From Rebecca billardiae RCC1528 (lineage: Eukaryota > Haptophyta), in assembly GCA_965240325.2 (NCBI GenBank), contig OZ251228.1, forward strand, positions 2,046,001 through 2,110,000: 64,000 bases of DNA, written 5' to 3'. Of this stretch, positions 38,493-50,031 are shown piece after piece; positions within the stretch are counted from its first letter, which is position 1; each line of letters opens with the position of its first letter. Made by a program: the position numbers and the translations under genes. The notes under the pieces are model-generated. The model ran no database searches. It was not told the origin of the DNA and saw only the letters and a list, made by a program, of their open reading frames with translations.

Positions 38493-40064
38493 ATGGTCGA
38501 CGTGAAGAGCCCCGCGGCCGAGTGTGATCACACGGGCTGCACCAAGGTGCCTTCGTTCGGCATGCCGGGTGAGACGCGCGCCAGCCGATGCGCTGCGCAC
38601 AAGCTGGGCGGAATGATCAACGTGAGGAGCCCCAAGTGTGATCACACCGGCTGCACCAAACAGCCTTCGTTTGGCAGGCCGGGCGACGCGCGCTCCAGCC
38701 GGTGCGCTACGCACAAGCTGGCCGGCATGGTCGACGTGAGGAGCCCCAAGTGTGGGCACGCGGGCTGCACCACGCGGCCTAACTTTGGCATGCTGGGCGA
38801 CGCGCGCGCCAGCCGGTGCGCTGCGCACAAGCTGGCCGGCATGGTCGACGTGGTGAGCTCCAAGTGTGATCACACCGGCTGCACCACGCGGCCTTCATTT
38901 GGCATGCCGGGCGACGCGTGCGCCAGCCGGTGCGCCACGCACAAGCTGGCCGGCATGGTCGACGTGGTGAGCCGCAAGTGTGATCACACCGGCTGCACCA
39001 AGTGGCCTTCGTACGGCATGCCGGGCGACGCGCGCGCCAGCCGGTGCGCCACGCACAAGCTGGCCGGCATGGTCGACGTGAAGCACCCCAAGTGTGATCA
39101 CACCGGCTGCACCAAGGGGCCTTCGTTCGGCATGCCGGGCGACGCGCGCGCCAGCCGGTGCGCCACGCACAAGCTGGCCGGCATGGTCGACGCGAAGAAC
39201 CCCAAATGTGATCACGCCGGCTGCACCAAGCAGCCTTCGTACGGCATGCCGGGCGACGCGTGCGCCAGCCGGTGCGCCACGCACACGCTGGCCGGCATGG
39301 TCAACGTGGTGAGCCCCAAGTGTGATCACACCGGCTGCACCACACGGCCTTCGTTCGGCATGCCGGGCGACGCGCGCGCCAGCCGGTGCGCCACGCACAA
39401 GCTGGCCGGCATGGTCGACGTGGTGAGTCGCAAGTGTGATCACACCGGCTGCACCAAGTGGCCTTCGTTCGGCATGCCGGGCGACGCGCGCGCCAGCCGG
39501 TGCGCCACGCACAAGCTGGCCGGCATGGTCGACGTGGAGAGCCACAAGTGTGATCACGCCGGCTGCACCAAGCAGCCTTCGTTCCGCATGCCGGGCGACG
39601 CGTGCGCCAGCCGGTGCGCTACGCACAAGCTGGCAGGCATGTTTGACAGTCGGCTCGCCGTCCCCAAGCGCAGGCTGGGGCATGGCACCGGCGACCAGGG
39701 CACGCGCGCCGCGAAGCGACAGCACAAACCCACCAGCTGCGTTGCCGCTGTTTCGGACGCCGCGCCGCAGCTTTCCCCACCGCCGCCGCTGGTCGCTGTC
39801 AGCATCGTCCGCTGGCGCTCGCAAGATGGCACGATCTATTCGGTTGACGACGCGGTGGTCAATGATGGTGCCTGGGCCCTGGACGAGCGGCACCTGCCCG
39901 GCAACGCAGGCGACGCAGTCCGGGCTGCCCATGGAAGCTACGACCAGGGTCTACCAGCACTACCGTCACCATCGATGGCGGCAGGAGCAGCACGACGGCA
40001 GCAACCACAGGACATACCTGTGGTGATGGCCAGGAGGGTCCCGGTCCGCGACGGTGCAGGCTGA
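38493..40064 (+). CDS. EsV-1-7 cysteine-rich repeat protein, 10 repeats (locus 6)
   Basis: Seen: 523 residues from the first in-frame ATG (MVDVKSPAAEC), inside a truncated repeat, so the true 5' end may be in another exon, as at locus 1. Ten full repeats follow. The third repeat reads CGHAGC (Asp to Gly), the second has GRPGDARS, and the last has FRMPGDAC; repeats with ACAS add an extra Cys next to the ligand positions. The tail is almost identical to that of locus 1 (KRRLGHGTGDQGTR through QPQDIPVVMARRVP) and the homology continues past the stop, so loci 1 and 6 are recent paralogues in the same orientation, 35 kb apart. Confidence 0.75.
   Translation: MVDVKSPAAECDHTGCTKVPSFGMPGETRASRCAAHKLGGMINVRSPKCDHTGCTKQPSFGRPGDARSSRCATHKLAGMVDVRSPKCGHAGCTTRPNFGMLGDARASRCAAHKLAGMVDVVSSKCDHTGCTTRPSFGMPGDACASRCATHKLAGMVDVVSRKCDHTGCTKWPSYGMPGDARASRCATHKLAGMVDVKHPKCDHTGCTKGPSFGMPGDARASRCATHKLAGMVDAKNPKCDHAGCTKQPSYGMPGDACASRCATHTLAGMVNVVSPKCDHTGCTTRPSFGMPGDARASRCATHKLAGMVDVVSRKCDHTGCTKWPSFGMPGDARASRCATHKLAGMVDVESHKCDHAGCTKQPSFRMPGDACASRCATHKLAGMFDSRLAVPKRRLGHGTGDQGTRAAKRQHKPTSCVAAVSDAAPQLSPPPPLVAVSIVRWRSQDGTIYSVDDAVVNDGAWALDERHLPGNAGDAVRAAHGSYDQGLPALPSPSMAAGAARRQQPQDIPVVMARRVPVRDGAG
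38523..39662 (+). repeat. Tandem array of 10 x 114-bp coding repeats
   Basis: Same unit; more diverged at its 5' end (first three units) than in the rest. Confidence 0.95.
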
Positions 40065-40078
40065 TGAAGCCGTGAAGC

Positions 40079-40470
40079 GTGGCTGGTCGTGATGATCTCC
40101 CGACGAACATCACGACGAGCTTTCGTTCGAGCGACCGCCGGCATCCGGCCGCCGGTTCCGAGTGGCCACCGGGCACGTCAGCAGAAGTTCTTCACCGCGC
40201 TCGACTTCACGCCCCTGTTCCGCTCATGTCGACCGGCGCCCCTCCACTCAGACTCAGTGCCGCCGCGGCACCGACTCTGACTGGGACGTGCCCTGGCCAC
40301 ACATCGGCACGCTCGGCAAGCAGCTGCCCTTCCCGGAGGCGTGCGCGATGGCGCAGAAGCACGGGCCCGACACGGGGGTCGCGCCGCTCGCGCAGCACGG
40401 CCTCTCACCCGCACCACCTCCCCGACGAGGCGACGACGATCTCGATGAGCGCAAACTACTGCTGCGAAAT
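40079..40470 (+). pseudogene. Decayed coding block downstream of EsV-1-7 locus 6
   Basis: Paralogue of 5742-6263. It keeps DVPWPHIGTLGKQLPFPEAC and AMAQKHG in one frame but has different insertions and deletions, and runs into a TG microsatellite. Confidence 0.45.
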
Positions 40471-40508
40471 AAAGCGCTCCGCAAACAGGATCAGCCGCGC
40501 GCTGATTG

Positions 40509-40511
<3 letters not shown>

Positions 40512-40547
<36 letters not shown>

Positions 40548-40601
40548 TCTGACAGTGTGTGTGTGTGTGTACGTGTGTGTGTGTGTGTGTGTGTGTGTGT
40601 C

Positions 40602-40695
<94 letters not shown>
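40512..40695. repeat. Compound (TG)n-(TA)n microsatellite
   Basis: TG repeats at 40512-40545 and 40556-40601, then TA repeats from 40604 to about 40695. Confidence 0.97.
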
Positions 40696-40697
<2 letters not shown>

Positions 40698-41577
40698 TCG
40701 ATATATATATATATACTGATTAACTATAGCTCAGATACCTTACAGAGTGCCCTCATAATATCACAGTGAACAAAAACGGGATTATCGTTACCGTAACCCG
40801 TCCGACACGAGCCGATTTTCGGGGAATTTCTCGCGCGGGCCGCACGAGCGCACAGACGGCGCTACGGTGGTCGCGCAGGCGCCTGGCGAGTGCCCCGGGC
40901 ATGGGACTGCAACATCCCACCCAGCCTCCCCATCCCTCCGCCCCTCTCTGCCTCGCCGGGTTGCACGCGGCTGGCCGGTCACGTAGCTCGTGGTGAGCCA
41001 TTCGTGAGCGTGGAGCCCTGCTGCTCAGTGCGGCGATGCAGCGAGGCGAAGCGGCGCGTAAGATGGCGCATCTTACTCCGAATGCAGTCTGCTACCAGCA
41101 CAGCCGCCCTCGCCGGAGTGCCTGGTCGTCACCTTCGTCGTGTGCACGTGTCGCGCGCTGCCCATCAACGAGCGATCGTAAGCCTTCTCCGGAGCCATTC
41201 AAACACGCTCGTCCTCGACTATGCGTGCGCGAGGCACCGCGCGAGCGCGGGAGCGGCCCTTCCTAGCGTAGACCTGCACGGCCATCCACCTCGCCACAGC
41301 CTGCCACGTCACACTCCTCCCCACACACACTGCTCGCGTGCCGCGTGCCGGCCGGTCGACTAGCCAGACAGAAGGGTGCACAGATATTTTCGACTGCGAG
41401 GAGACGGCGGCGAGCACAGGCGCGCAGCGCCGTCCCGCGCTTCATTGGGATGTTCTAGACCAGTCGCGCGCCCGCGGCACCGCACCCGCCCTCTCCGCGT
41501 CGCGTGCCACTCCACACCGCGCGCGTGGCTCTCGACGTGTACGTCGAGGCCATCTTGCGGCCGATTCGTACCCGCAT

Positions 41578-41873
41578 GTATTCAACAAATACGACAAATC
41601 GCCGAGCTGAACGCACCTCGTCGCGCGATGGCATGGTCGCGCTGTTGGACGTCGCTCGCCGCAGGAAAATCGGTACGCGACGAGAGCACGGCGCACGCGC
41701 ACGGCGCGGCGTGGGAGGCGGGGCGGTGGTGTCCTCGAGCCATCCCGCCCACGCCGCGGTGCGCCAGCCGCCACCTCGCCGCGCCGTGGCCCATGCCGCG
41801 CGGCAGGTGTCGACCAGACCGACCTTGCCGCCCAAAAGAGGGCCGCACCGGAAATTCTGTATTTGTTGAATAC
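41578..41873. mobile_element. Possible 296-bp MITE nested in the larger element
   Basis: The 15-mer GTATTCAACAAATAC at 41578-41592 recurs as a perfect reverse complement at 41859-41873. Nothing coding lies between. The ends have no clear target-site duplication. Confidence 0.4.
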
Positions 41874-42719
41874 GGACTTACCCATGTGCCCGCGGTGCGG
41901 CGGCGCCCGCGGCGGCGGCATGGCGCGGCGGCGGCGGCGCGGGCAGCCTGACGGGCCAGATAAGGCGCGCCAGGTCGGGGCGATCGTGATGGGATGGTTC
42001 CATACGCATCAGTGCGTGCTCCTGTGCATCTCAAGAGCGCGCTGGGCGCCCTCTCTCGCGCCTATGCCCATCCCACGCGGTCTGAGAAGCCTCCCGGTTT
42101 GGCCATTGTCGTGCCGTGCTCGGTCGTGGCTGCCCGGCGGGTCGGAGAGGTCGAGGCGAGCCGGGTCGTTCGCGACGGACGATGCCTATGGGTCATGGCG
42201 AGTGCCAGCACGCAGCTCGGGCGCGCGCCCGGCGCCTCCTCGCCGCGCTACATCCACACCAAGATCTGGCCCAAAACCAGGCTTCAAGAGCGAAACTCAG
42301 TCTGGGAGCTCCTCAGGCCGCTGTGTGCGGTTTGAAGGCGCGCAAACTTGTGGAGCGGGTGCCCACATGGGTTGAGCACAATGCGACGTTGCGTTTTTCC
42401 GCGACACACCACTTCCTCGCCTCTCCGCGCGCGTGCCGTGCGGCTCCCGTGAACTCATCTTAACAGGTCACGTGTGGCCGCCCGTGGGGCGAGGGTGGGC
42501 GAGGAGGGGCGGGCGAGGGTGACGCCGCCCCGAGGAACCGCCTTGGCAAGCCGGCCGACGCCTCGCAGCCCCCCTCGCGGCAGTCATGCGCGCACGCCCG
42601 CCGCTCGGAGCGCGCCATCGATTCGAAGGGCGTGCGCACGACCGACCATGCTCAAACGGCTTCCGGCCCGATCTTTCTCCACTGTGCGCGGCGCGAAGTG
42701 CCGCGAACGGGGCATGAAA

Positions 42720-44264
42720 AAAAAACTGTGCCCTGGCGGGCGGGGGGGTCGGCGGGCCGTGCCAGTGCTGTCGCAATGTATCCTCTGCGGGTTCGCGTCT
42801 TTCCACATTCGCTTGTGGCCGTGGGTGACGGACAGTCGAGTGCAAGGACCAGTGACACGTGAAGTTGGCTCCCCGACGTGTACACGTCTCAGTCTGTCAC
42901 TCTTATGCGCATCAGCGAGGCCCCACACCCACGAGGGAATGTGCAGCACGCGGGGCGGGACGGGTAGCCCGTTGCTCCGCGCGAGCGCGGGTACGCGCTG
43001 TATGTGCCGCATCTCGACCGCGATGGCGTAATCGAGCGCCTCGCCGCCGCCGAAGCCGCCAGAGTAGATCATGTGCATGTCCTCCTGCCGCCAGCCGAGA
43101 GCGGTCGTCGCGAGGATGCTTGCCGATGTCCGCTCCAGGCACGACGGGCTCGGCGCAGGTCGCGTTGACGTCGTACACGGCCGCCACGCTGAGCACGAGC
43201 GCGTTGACGTTCACGCGGTCGTCGCTCTTCGCATCTTTCGACAGGTCTGGCGCCTGCGTGCTCGGGGGCACGAGGAGCTGTTGGTTGTGCGCGCGCGCGC
43301 GCGCCACAGCGACAGCGTGTGCCACTCGCGATCGAGAGTAGACAAGCGCTGCTCACGCGGGCACACGAATCGCAGCGCATCAGTCACCGGCGTGACGACT
43401 TCCGCCTCGTCCCGCAGCGCCTGCGCCATGGACGAGGATGACGCGGCGATGTTGCATGCTCGACGATTCATCTCTCTGCGGATGGCATCACGGGCTTGTC
43501 TGTGTCGCGCTGCGGCGAGGGTCGCCAACTCGCGATGACGCGGTTGCTGCCACGGCGACAGACCCGGGAGGTGCGTCCGCTGCGCGTCGTACGCCGTTGG
43601 CGTTGCGCTTCCGTCGCATTGGTCACCGTCGACGCCATGGAGGCCGGACGTGGGCTTCGGCTGAGGGGCCGGACCGCGAGCGAGGACTGAGTCCGGTGCG
43701 CTCCGGCGATCGAGTTCAGAAGGCCGCGCCAAATCTTGCGTCGCGTGCGATGGCGCTTCCCGCCCGCGAGACACCTCGTGATGAGGGCCTTTCCGCACCG
43801 AGCCCGACGCGCGGCGGTGGATCGCGCGAGGTGGCTGTCGTGCGCAGCTCTTGATGTTATGGCCAGTGCGAGCGCTCGACTTGCAAGTCGGGCGAGGACC
43901 GCCCCAGGTCGCACGATCGTGTCGACGCGCCGGGCGTACCTCCAAACGCGTCGACTTTGGCCCCCGTTCGACCTGCACGCGAGACGACGAGGGCAGCAAT
44001 CGCGAATCGGGCGAAAACACGTCTCGGGAATCCTCGCGCGATGTCCGCGCCGGCGTTGGATTTGGCGCGCGCCGCCCATGCGCTCCGCGCCAGGCGCCAG
44101 ATGGTTTTCGGCCGAGCGTCCCCAGTGGGAGCTGCGAGGGCGCCCGGTAGTGACTAGTGAGCGAGGCGATTTTCTTTTCTTTGCGAGGCGATTTTCCTTT
44201 TTCATTTTCTTTTTCTTATCTTTTTCCCGGGCACTACAAGGGGCGGACCTACGGCCCGCCATTC
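42720..44264. repeat. 1.5-kb duplicated sequence, copy A
   Basis: Begins AAAAACTGTGCCCTGGCGGG and ends CTACGGCCCGCCAT; matches 45179-46736 with many small differences. Contains minus-strand coding-like fragments that occur, also broken, in copy B. Confidence 0.9.
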
Positions 44265-44379
44265 CAGCGCATCCCCACTGGGCGGAAGTGCGGACGGGTT
44301 ACGGTAACGCCGAAAATCGATTTCTTTACTGTGATATTATTAACAGTAGTCGCGTAGCAGCTGATTAGCAGCAGGCGAC

Positions 44380-45080
<701 letters not shown>

Positions 45081-45178
45081 AGTATAGCTAGTGAGCAGTC
45101 CGATTGTGTGACGCGGTAATGATGACTATAAGCACGGACCGTGGCAGACTAGCCTACGATCGACTGACATTTTAAAAT

Positions 45179-46736
45179 TAAAAACTGTGCCCTGGCGGGC
45201 GGGGGGGTCGGCGGGCCGTGCCAGTGCTGTCGCAATGTATCCTTTGCGGGTTCGCGTCTTTCCACCACATTCGCTCGTGGCCGTGGGTGACGGACAGTCG
45301 AGTGCAAGGACCAGTGACACGTGAAGTTGGCTCCCCGACGTGATGTACACACGTTTCACGGTCTGTACTCTTAGAGCCATTGTATGCGCATCAGCGAGGC
45401 CCACACCCACGAGGGAATGTGCAGCACGCGGGGCGGGGCGGGTAGCCCGTTGCTCCGTGCGAGCGCGGGTACGCGCTGTATGTGCCGCATGTCGACCGCG
45501 ATGGCGTAATCGAGCGCCTCGCCGCCGACGAAGCCGCCAGAGTAGATCATGTGCATGTCCTCCTGCCGCCAGCCGAGAGCGGTCGTCGCGAGGATGCTTG
45601 TCGATGTCGGCTCCAGGCATGATGGGCTCGGCGCAGGTCGCGTTGACGTCGTACACGGCCACCACGCTGAGCACGAGCGCGTTGACGTTCACGCGGTCGT
45701 CGCTCTTCGCATCTTCGACAGGTCTGGCGCTCGCGTGCTCGGCGGCACGAGGAGCTGTTGGTTGTGCGCGCGCGCGCGCACAGCGACAGCGTGTGCCACT
45801 CGCGATCGAGAGTGGGCAAGCGCTGCTCACGCGAGCACACGAATCGCAGCGCATCCGTCACCGGCGTGACGACTTCCGCCTCGTCCCGCAGCGCCTGCGC
45901 CATGGACGAGGCCATGGCGCGGCGATGTTGCATGCTCGACGTTTCATCTCTCTGCGGATGGCATCACGGGCTTGTCTGTGTCGCGCTGCGGCGAGGGTCG
46001 CCAACTCGCGATGACGCGGTTGCTGCCACGGCGACAGACCCGGGAGGTGCGTCCGCTGCGCGTCGTACGCCGTTGGCGCTGCGCTTCCGTCGCATGGTCA
46101 CCGTCGACGCCATGCAGGCCGGACGTGGGCTTCGGCTGAGGGACCGGACCGCGAGCACTGACTGAGTCCGGTGCGCGGATTCCGGCGATCGAGTTCAGAA
46201 GGCCGCGCCAAATCTTGCGTCGCGTGCGATGGCGCTTCCCGCCCGCGAGACGCCTCGTGATGAGGGCTTTCTCGCACCGAGCCCGACGCGCGACGGTGGA
46301 TCGCGCGAGGCGGTCATCGTGCGCAGCTCTTGATGTTATGACCGGTGCGAGCTTTCGACGTGCACGTCGGGCGAGGATCGCCCCAGGTCTCACGATCGTG
46401 TCGACGCGCCGAGCGTACCGCTCCAAACGCGTCGATTTAGCCCCCGTTCGACCTGCACGCGAGACGACGAGGGCAGCAATCGCGAATCGGGCGAAAACCC
46501 CCCTCGGGAGTCCTCTCACGATGTCCGCGCCGGCGTTGGATTCGGCGCGCGCGGCCCACGCGCTCCGCGCCAGGCGCCATATGGTTTTCGGCCGAGCGTC
46601 CCCAGTGGGAGCTGCGAGGGCGCCCGGTAGTGAGCGAAGCGATTTTCTTTTCTCTGCGAGGCGATTTTCTTTTTCATTTTTCTTTTTCTTATCTTTTTTC
46701 CCGGGCACTACAAGGGGCGGACCTACGGCCCGCCAT
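45179..46736. repeat. 1.5-kb duplicated sequence, copy B
   Basis: Second copy of 42720-44264. It stops just before the terminal inverted repeat found next to copy A, so it lacks an element end. The fragment DRVNVNALVLSVVAVYDVNA is conserved on the minus strand, and substitutions such as CEPVVPG/CEPIMPG are mild, suggesting former coding constraint. Confidence 0.85.
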
Positions 46737-47919
46737 ATAATAAACTACCGCGTACGTAACTAGTGAGACCGTACTACGACATGATTCGTCGTCAATTTAG
46801 AACTCGTCGCTCTACTACTAATAATTAAAGTAGTATATCATCTAATCATCTCTATCTGGCAGACGACGACGCGGCAGCATCATTTCACATATATATATAT
46901 ATGTCTAGCCGTCCTCGAAGCGCCTGCGCCATCCAGATCGGCAGCGAGGAGGCGAGGCACACGCCGGGCAGGGCGGAGCCACGCGGCGAGATACCAGACT
47001 TTATACATTGTATCATATGGGATTTTGTTCCTCGGAAACAAAGTGCGAGCGGCAGCCGCAGCTTGGAAGGCGCAGCTCGAGAGCCGCCAAGCCGCACGAG
47101 AGCAAGGCACGAAGCACCATCGTGCAGAGGGCATCGCGAAGATGCGGACCCGGAAACAGCTGCAGCCATCATGCCAGTGGGCACTTCCGAAGGGCGTTCG
47201 CTGCGAGTGAGCGAGAGGCACTGGACTGCGTCGGTTCGCTCGGCGCCTGATGAAAAAACCCAGTTCACCAATTGGCCGTCCTGTGGCTGTGCCGCCGCCA
47301 ACCTTGCCTATTTGCCTAAGGCCCAGGAGCATCACACAGCGAGTCGTAGGTTGTTCGGGGTCGTTGTGCGAGCGCACAGAGCAGGCTCGAAAGTCCCTCG
47401 TGGCACGAGAAGAGGGTGGCCAAGATGGCAGCCGGACTTGAGCTCGGCCGCCTGGCTCGGGCCGAATGGCAGGCAGGTGTTGATACGGCGCATTGCGCTC
47501 CCATCGTCGTCCTCTTAGACATCAATCAGTTATTGTGCCAATAACCCCACATATATATTTAACGACGTGGCAGCATCGGACAAGCGTCAGGCTCAGAGTG
47601 CAACAGACACATAGAATGCATCCGCGCCTTCCGTCCAGGTCAGACAGTGCGCCACCCGCAGCCCTGCCCCCCTACGGGAGCGGGGCCGGGATGGAGCACC
47701 GCCTCGGCCTGGGGCAGGCGGCGGCGACGGCAGATGCCGCCGCGGCCGAGCGCCTTCCGGAGCACTTGGATGAGGGTGAGGTCGTAGTCGATGTCGCCGC
47801 CCGCCGACCTAGCGGCAAGCTGCTCGCCGCGGCTGTCGCCCCCGTGCGCCCGCGTGGGCGCCTGGATGAGGATGAGGTCGTAGTACGCGTCGCCGCGCGC
47901 CGGCCAAGCGGCGCGCAGC

Positions 47920-47985
<66 letters not shown>

Positions 47986-47988
47986 GAC
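46737..47988. other. Region without confident gene
   Basis: An Ala/Arg/Lys-rich open frame at 47025-47210 (MFLGNKVRAAAAAWKAQ) looks faintly coding but has no recognisable family. It also holds a relic of the 11-29 kb duplicated tract (47541-47705) and a GA microsatellite (47925-47983). Confidence 0.4.
47541..47705 (-). repeat. Diverged inverted relic of the unit 3/unit 4 junction
   Basis: The reverse complement reads GCGGTGCTCCATC, CAGGGCTGCGGGTG, GGAAGGCGCGGATGCAT, CTCTGAGCCTGACGCTTG and CACGTCGTTAA in the order found at 26625-26840. Confidence 0.75.
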
Positions 47989-49671
47989 GTCAGTTGTATT
48001 GCCGCTTTGGATAGTGTGGTCAGTTGTATTGCCAAAAGCACGTTATGACTACCGTGGTCAGTTGTATTGCCGTTTTCAGTAGTATGGGTCAAGAATATTG
48101 CCGCTTTTGGATAGTGTGTCAACAATATTGCCCCTCAAATACTGGTTTCAAACCAATGACCCTTTCACACTACTTGGTTCACGAATATTGCCGTTTTCGA
48201 GCTTGAACATAGTCTGCTCAGAAATATTGCCCTTTCCATAACTATGTGTCAGTTGTATTGCCGCCAGCAGCTGGTGGCTGGGGCACGACTCGCACTCAGA
48301 CAAGAGACTCGCGCAGCCCGTGTGCGCGTGCGTGCAGAGCTGCGACTGCCTGCGCGCGGCATGCAGGATACGCGACTGCAACCAACCGACATGCCATCAT
48401 CATGCGGCCTGCGTAGCTCATCTTGACTTCCAGTAGCAGTCGGCGCTTCCCGTCGCCGTCGCGCTTGCCGCCCGCCGGCGGCCGGCCGCCAGCGCTATCG
48501 GGATGCTGCTACTTCAGCGGCCACGTGAGCCGCATCGCGTCCCATGCCGCTGCACGCGCCGCCTCAAGCTGCGACCGCGCTCGCCAAGCCTGCCACTCGG
48601 GTTCCAGCAGCAGCAGGAAGCGTCGCCTGCCCCTCCTGCTTGCTGGCTCGTCGAGGCGCGCGCGGCGCACCGCCCGCCGGTCGGTGCGTTGTGTCCCAGC
48701 TGGCAGTACGCCTTGGACTTCCTCCTCCACGGGCCAATCAGCCTGCGTTGACGAGTGCGACTGGCGCACGGTCAGCCACCTGCACACGGTTGGCCACAGG
48801 GCAGTCTGCTGTTGGAGTGATGACAATCGCAAAAAGGCACGCGCCAGCAGTGTTGCACGAGCGAGAGCGACGCGCGTTGGTTGATCGCCACGGTGTGAAT
48901 GACAGTCGATGGCAGGCAGTGAGGGGGACGCGCGTCGCGTTGGTCAAGCTCCTTGAGGCCGTTGAAGAGCACACGCCCGTCGTGCACGTTCGACTCCCGC
49001 GAATCGGGGCACAGCAACACACGCTCACCCTGCTTCACGCATGCACCTGCATGCGCTGCCGTCGCAATGTCATCGACTGCGCGCTTGACGGTCCCGGAGT
49101 CGAAGTGAGCACGGAGCAACGCCGATTCGATAGAAGTCGCGACGGATTCTCGCCCGTCTCCGCGTAGACGGCGAGTAGCCCGAGGTGCACGCGCGTGTTG
49201 CACTGCGCGCGCATGCAGCAGCGTTTGTGCAGATTCCGGTCCACGGTTCAGGTCGTCGTTCGGCTTGATGATGTCGAGGAACACGGCGCTACCCCGGCAG
49301 AGATCGTCGTCGTTGAACGTCACTCTTCTGGCCTGGGATCAGCTAGGCCTGCTCAAGGGCACGCCGCGCACGCCGGCGGCGCGTGGGCGCCAGCGCCATC
49401 ATCAGCGCGTGGGCGATCGCGGCAACAAACCTGAATCAAAGATGCGCAAACGGCAACACAACTGACCCACACTACGCGACGGCAATACAGCTGGACAAAG
49501 TATTGGGCCATCATCCACGGCAATACACCTGACACAAGTATTCGACGTTGGCAACAAGATTGACACGTGATTCCCAAACATGGAAAACGGCAATACAACT
49601 GACCACGGTAGTCAAAACGTGCGTTTGGCAATACACCTGACCACACTTTCCAAAACGGCAATACAGCTGAC
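47989..49671. mobile_element. 1.7-kb element with 100-bp inverted termini made of repeated TCAGTTGTATTGCCG motifs
   Basis: Seen: the left end (from GTCAGTTGTATTGCCG) and reverse-complemented right end (GTCAGCTGTATTGCCG) align for about 100 bp with few mismatches. Both termini carry six to eight variants of YAGNTGTATTGCCG / CARNAATATTGCC spaced 25-50 bp, extending about 280 bp left and 240 bp right. Such subterminal repeats are typical transposase-binding sites of cut-and-paste elements. No transposase seen; minus-strand open frame 49323-48772 (FLDIIKPNDDLNRG, LLCPDSRESNVHDG) is coding-like but unrecognised. No clear target-site duplication. Flanked by GA and TA microsatellites. Confidence 0.65.
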
Positions 49672-49675
49672 ATTA

Positions 49676-49717
<42 letters not shown>

Positions 49718-50031
49718 CACTCTTTGGATCATCATCGAACATGTAGACACGGTGACTCAATTACATTACAGCAGCATCATGACGACTGCGCCGAGTACAG
49801 TACGCGTCGCCCGATTCGGTCCGGCCGGTGTCGGGTGGCGGCCGGCCCGTGTGGCGGGCACAACTCGGGCGGCCGCCTGCAGCGCACACGGCGGGCGCGC
49901 GGCGTATGCCATGAGTCTCCGCGACCGCCGACCTCAGCGTTCGGCGTCCGCAGCCTGGGTGACTGCCTGAGTGAGCGCGTCGCCGTATCTGTCGTCATCT
50001 GATTATGACCTGATAGCCTCCTCTCCCGCCT
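49672..50031. other. Intergenic region
   Basis: Contains a short TA microsatellite (49680-49712) and otherwise nothing recognised; the right part is the 3' flank of the GYF gene. Confidence 0.5.

Larger units (their letters stand above)
40758..44337. mobile_element. Transposon-like element with about 50-bp terminal inverted repeats (3.6 kb)
   Basis: Seen: the left end ATATCACAGT... and the reverse complement of the right end align without gaps for about 48 bp; the inner part CGTTACCGTAACCCGTCCG is identical. The ends are flanked on both sides by TA, which fits a TA target-site duplication as in Tc1/mariner-type insertion. Inside, no intact transposase is seen. Minus-strand fragments (VNVNALVLSVAAVYDVNA, MIYSGGFGGGEALDYAIAV, MAQALRDEAEVVTPVTDAL) have a coding character but break frame. 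The right-hand 1.5 kb occurs again outside the element at 45179-46736. Confidence 0.55.

Noticed and set aside
48772-49323. Transposase in the 1.7-kb element
   Set aside because: The minus-strand frame has no DDE, HUH or tyrosine-recombinase motif that I can see.
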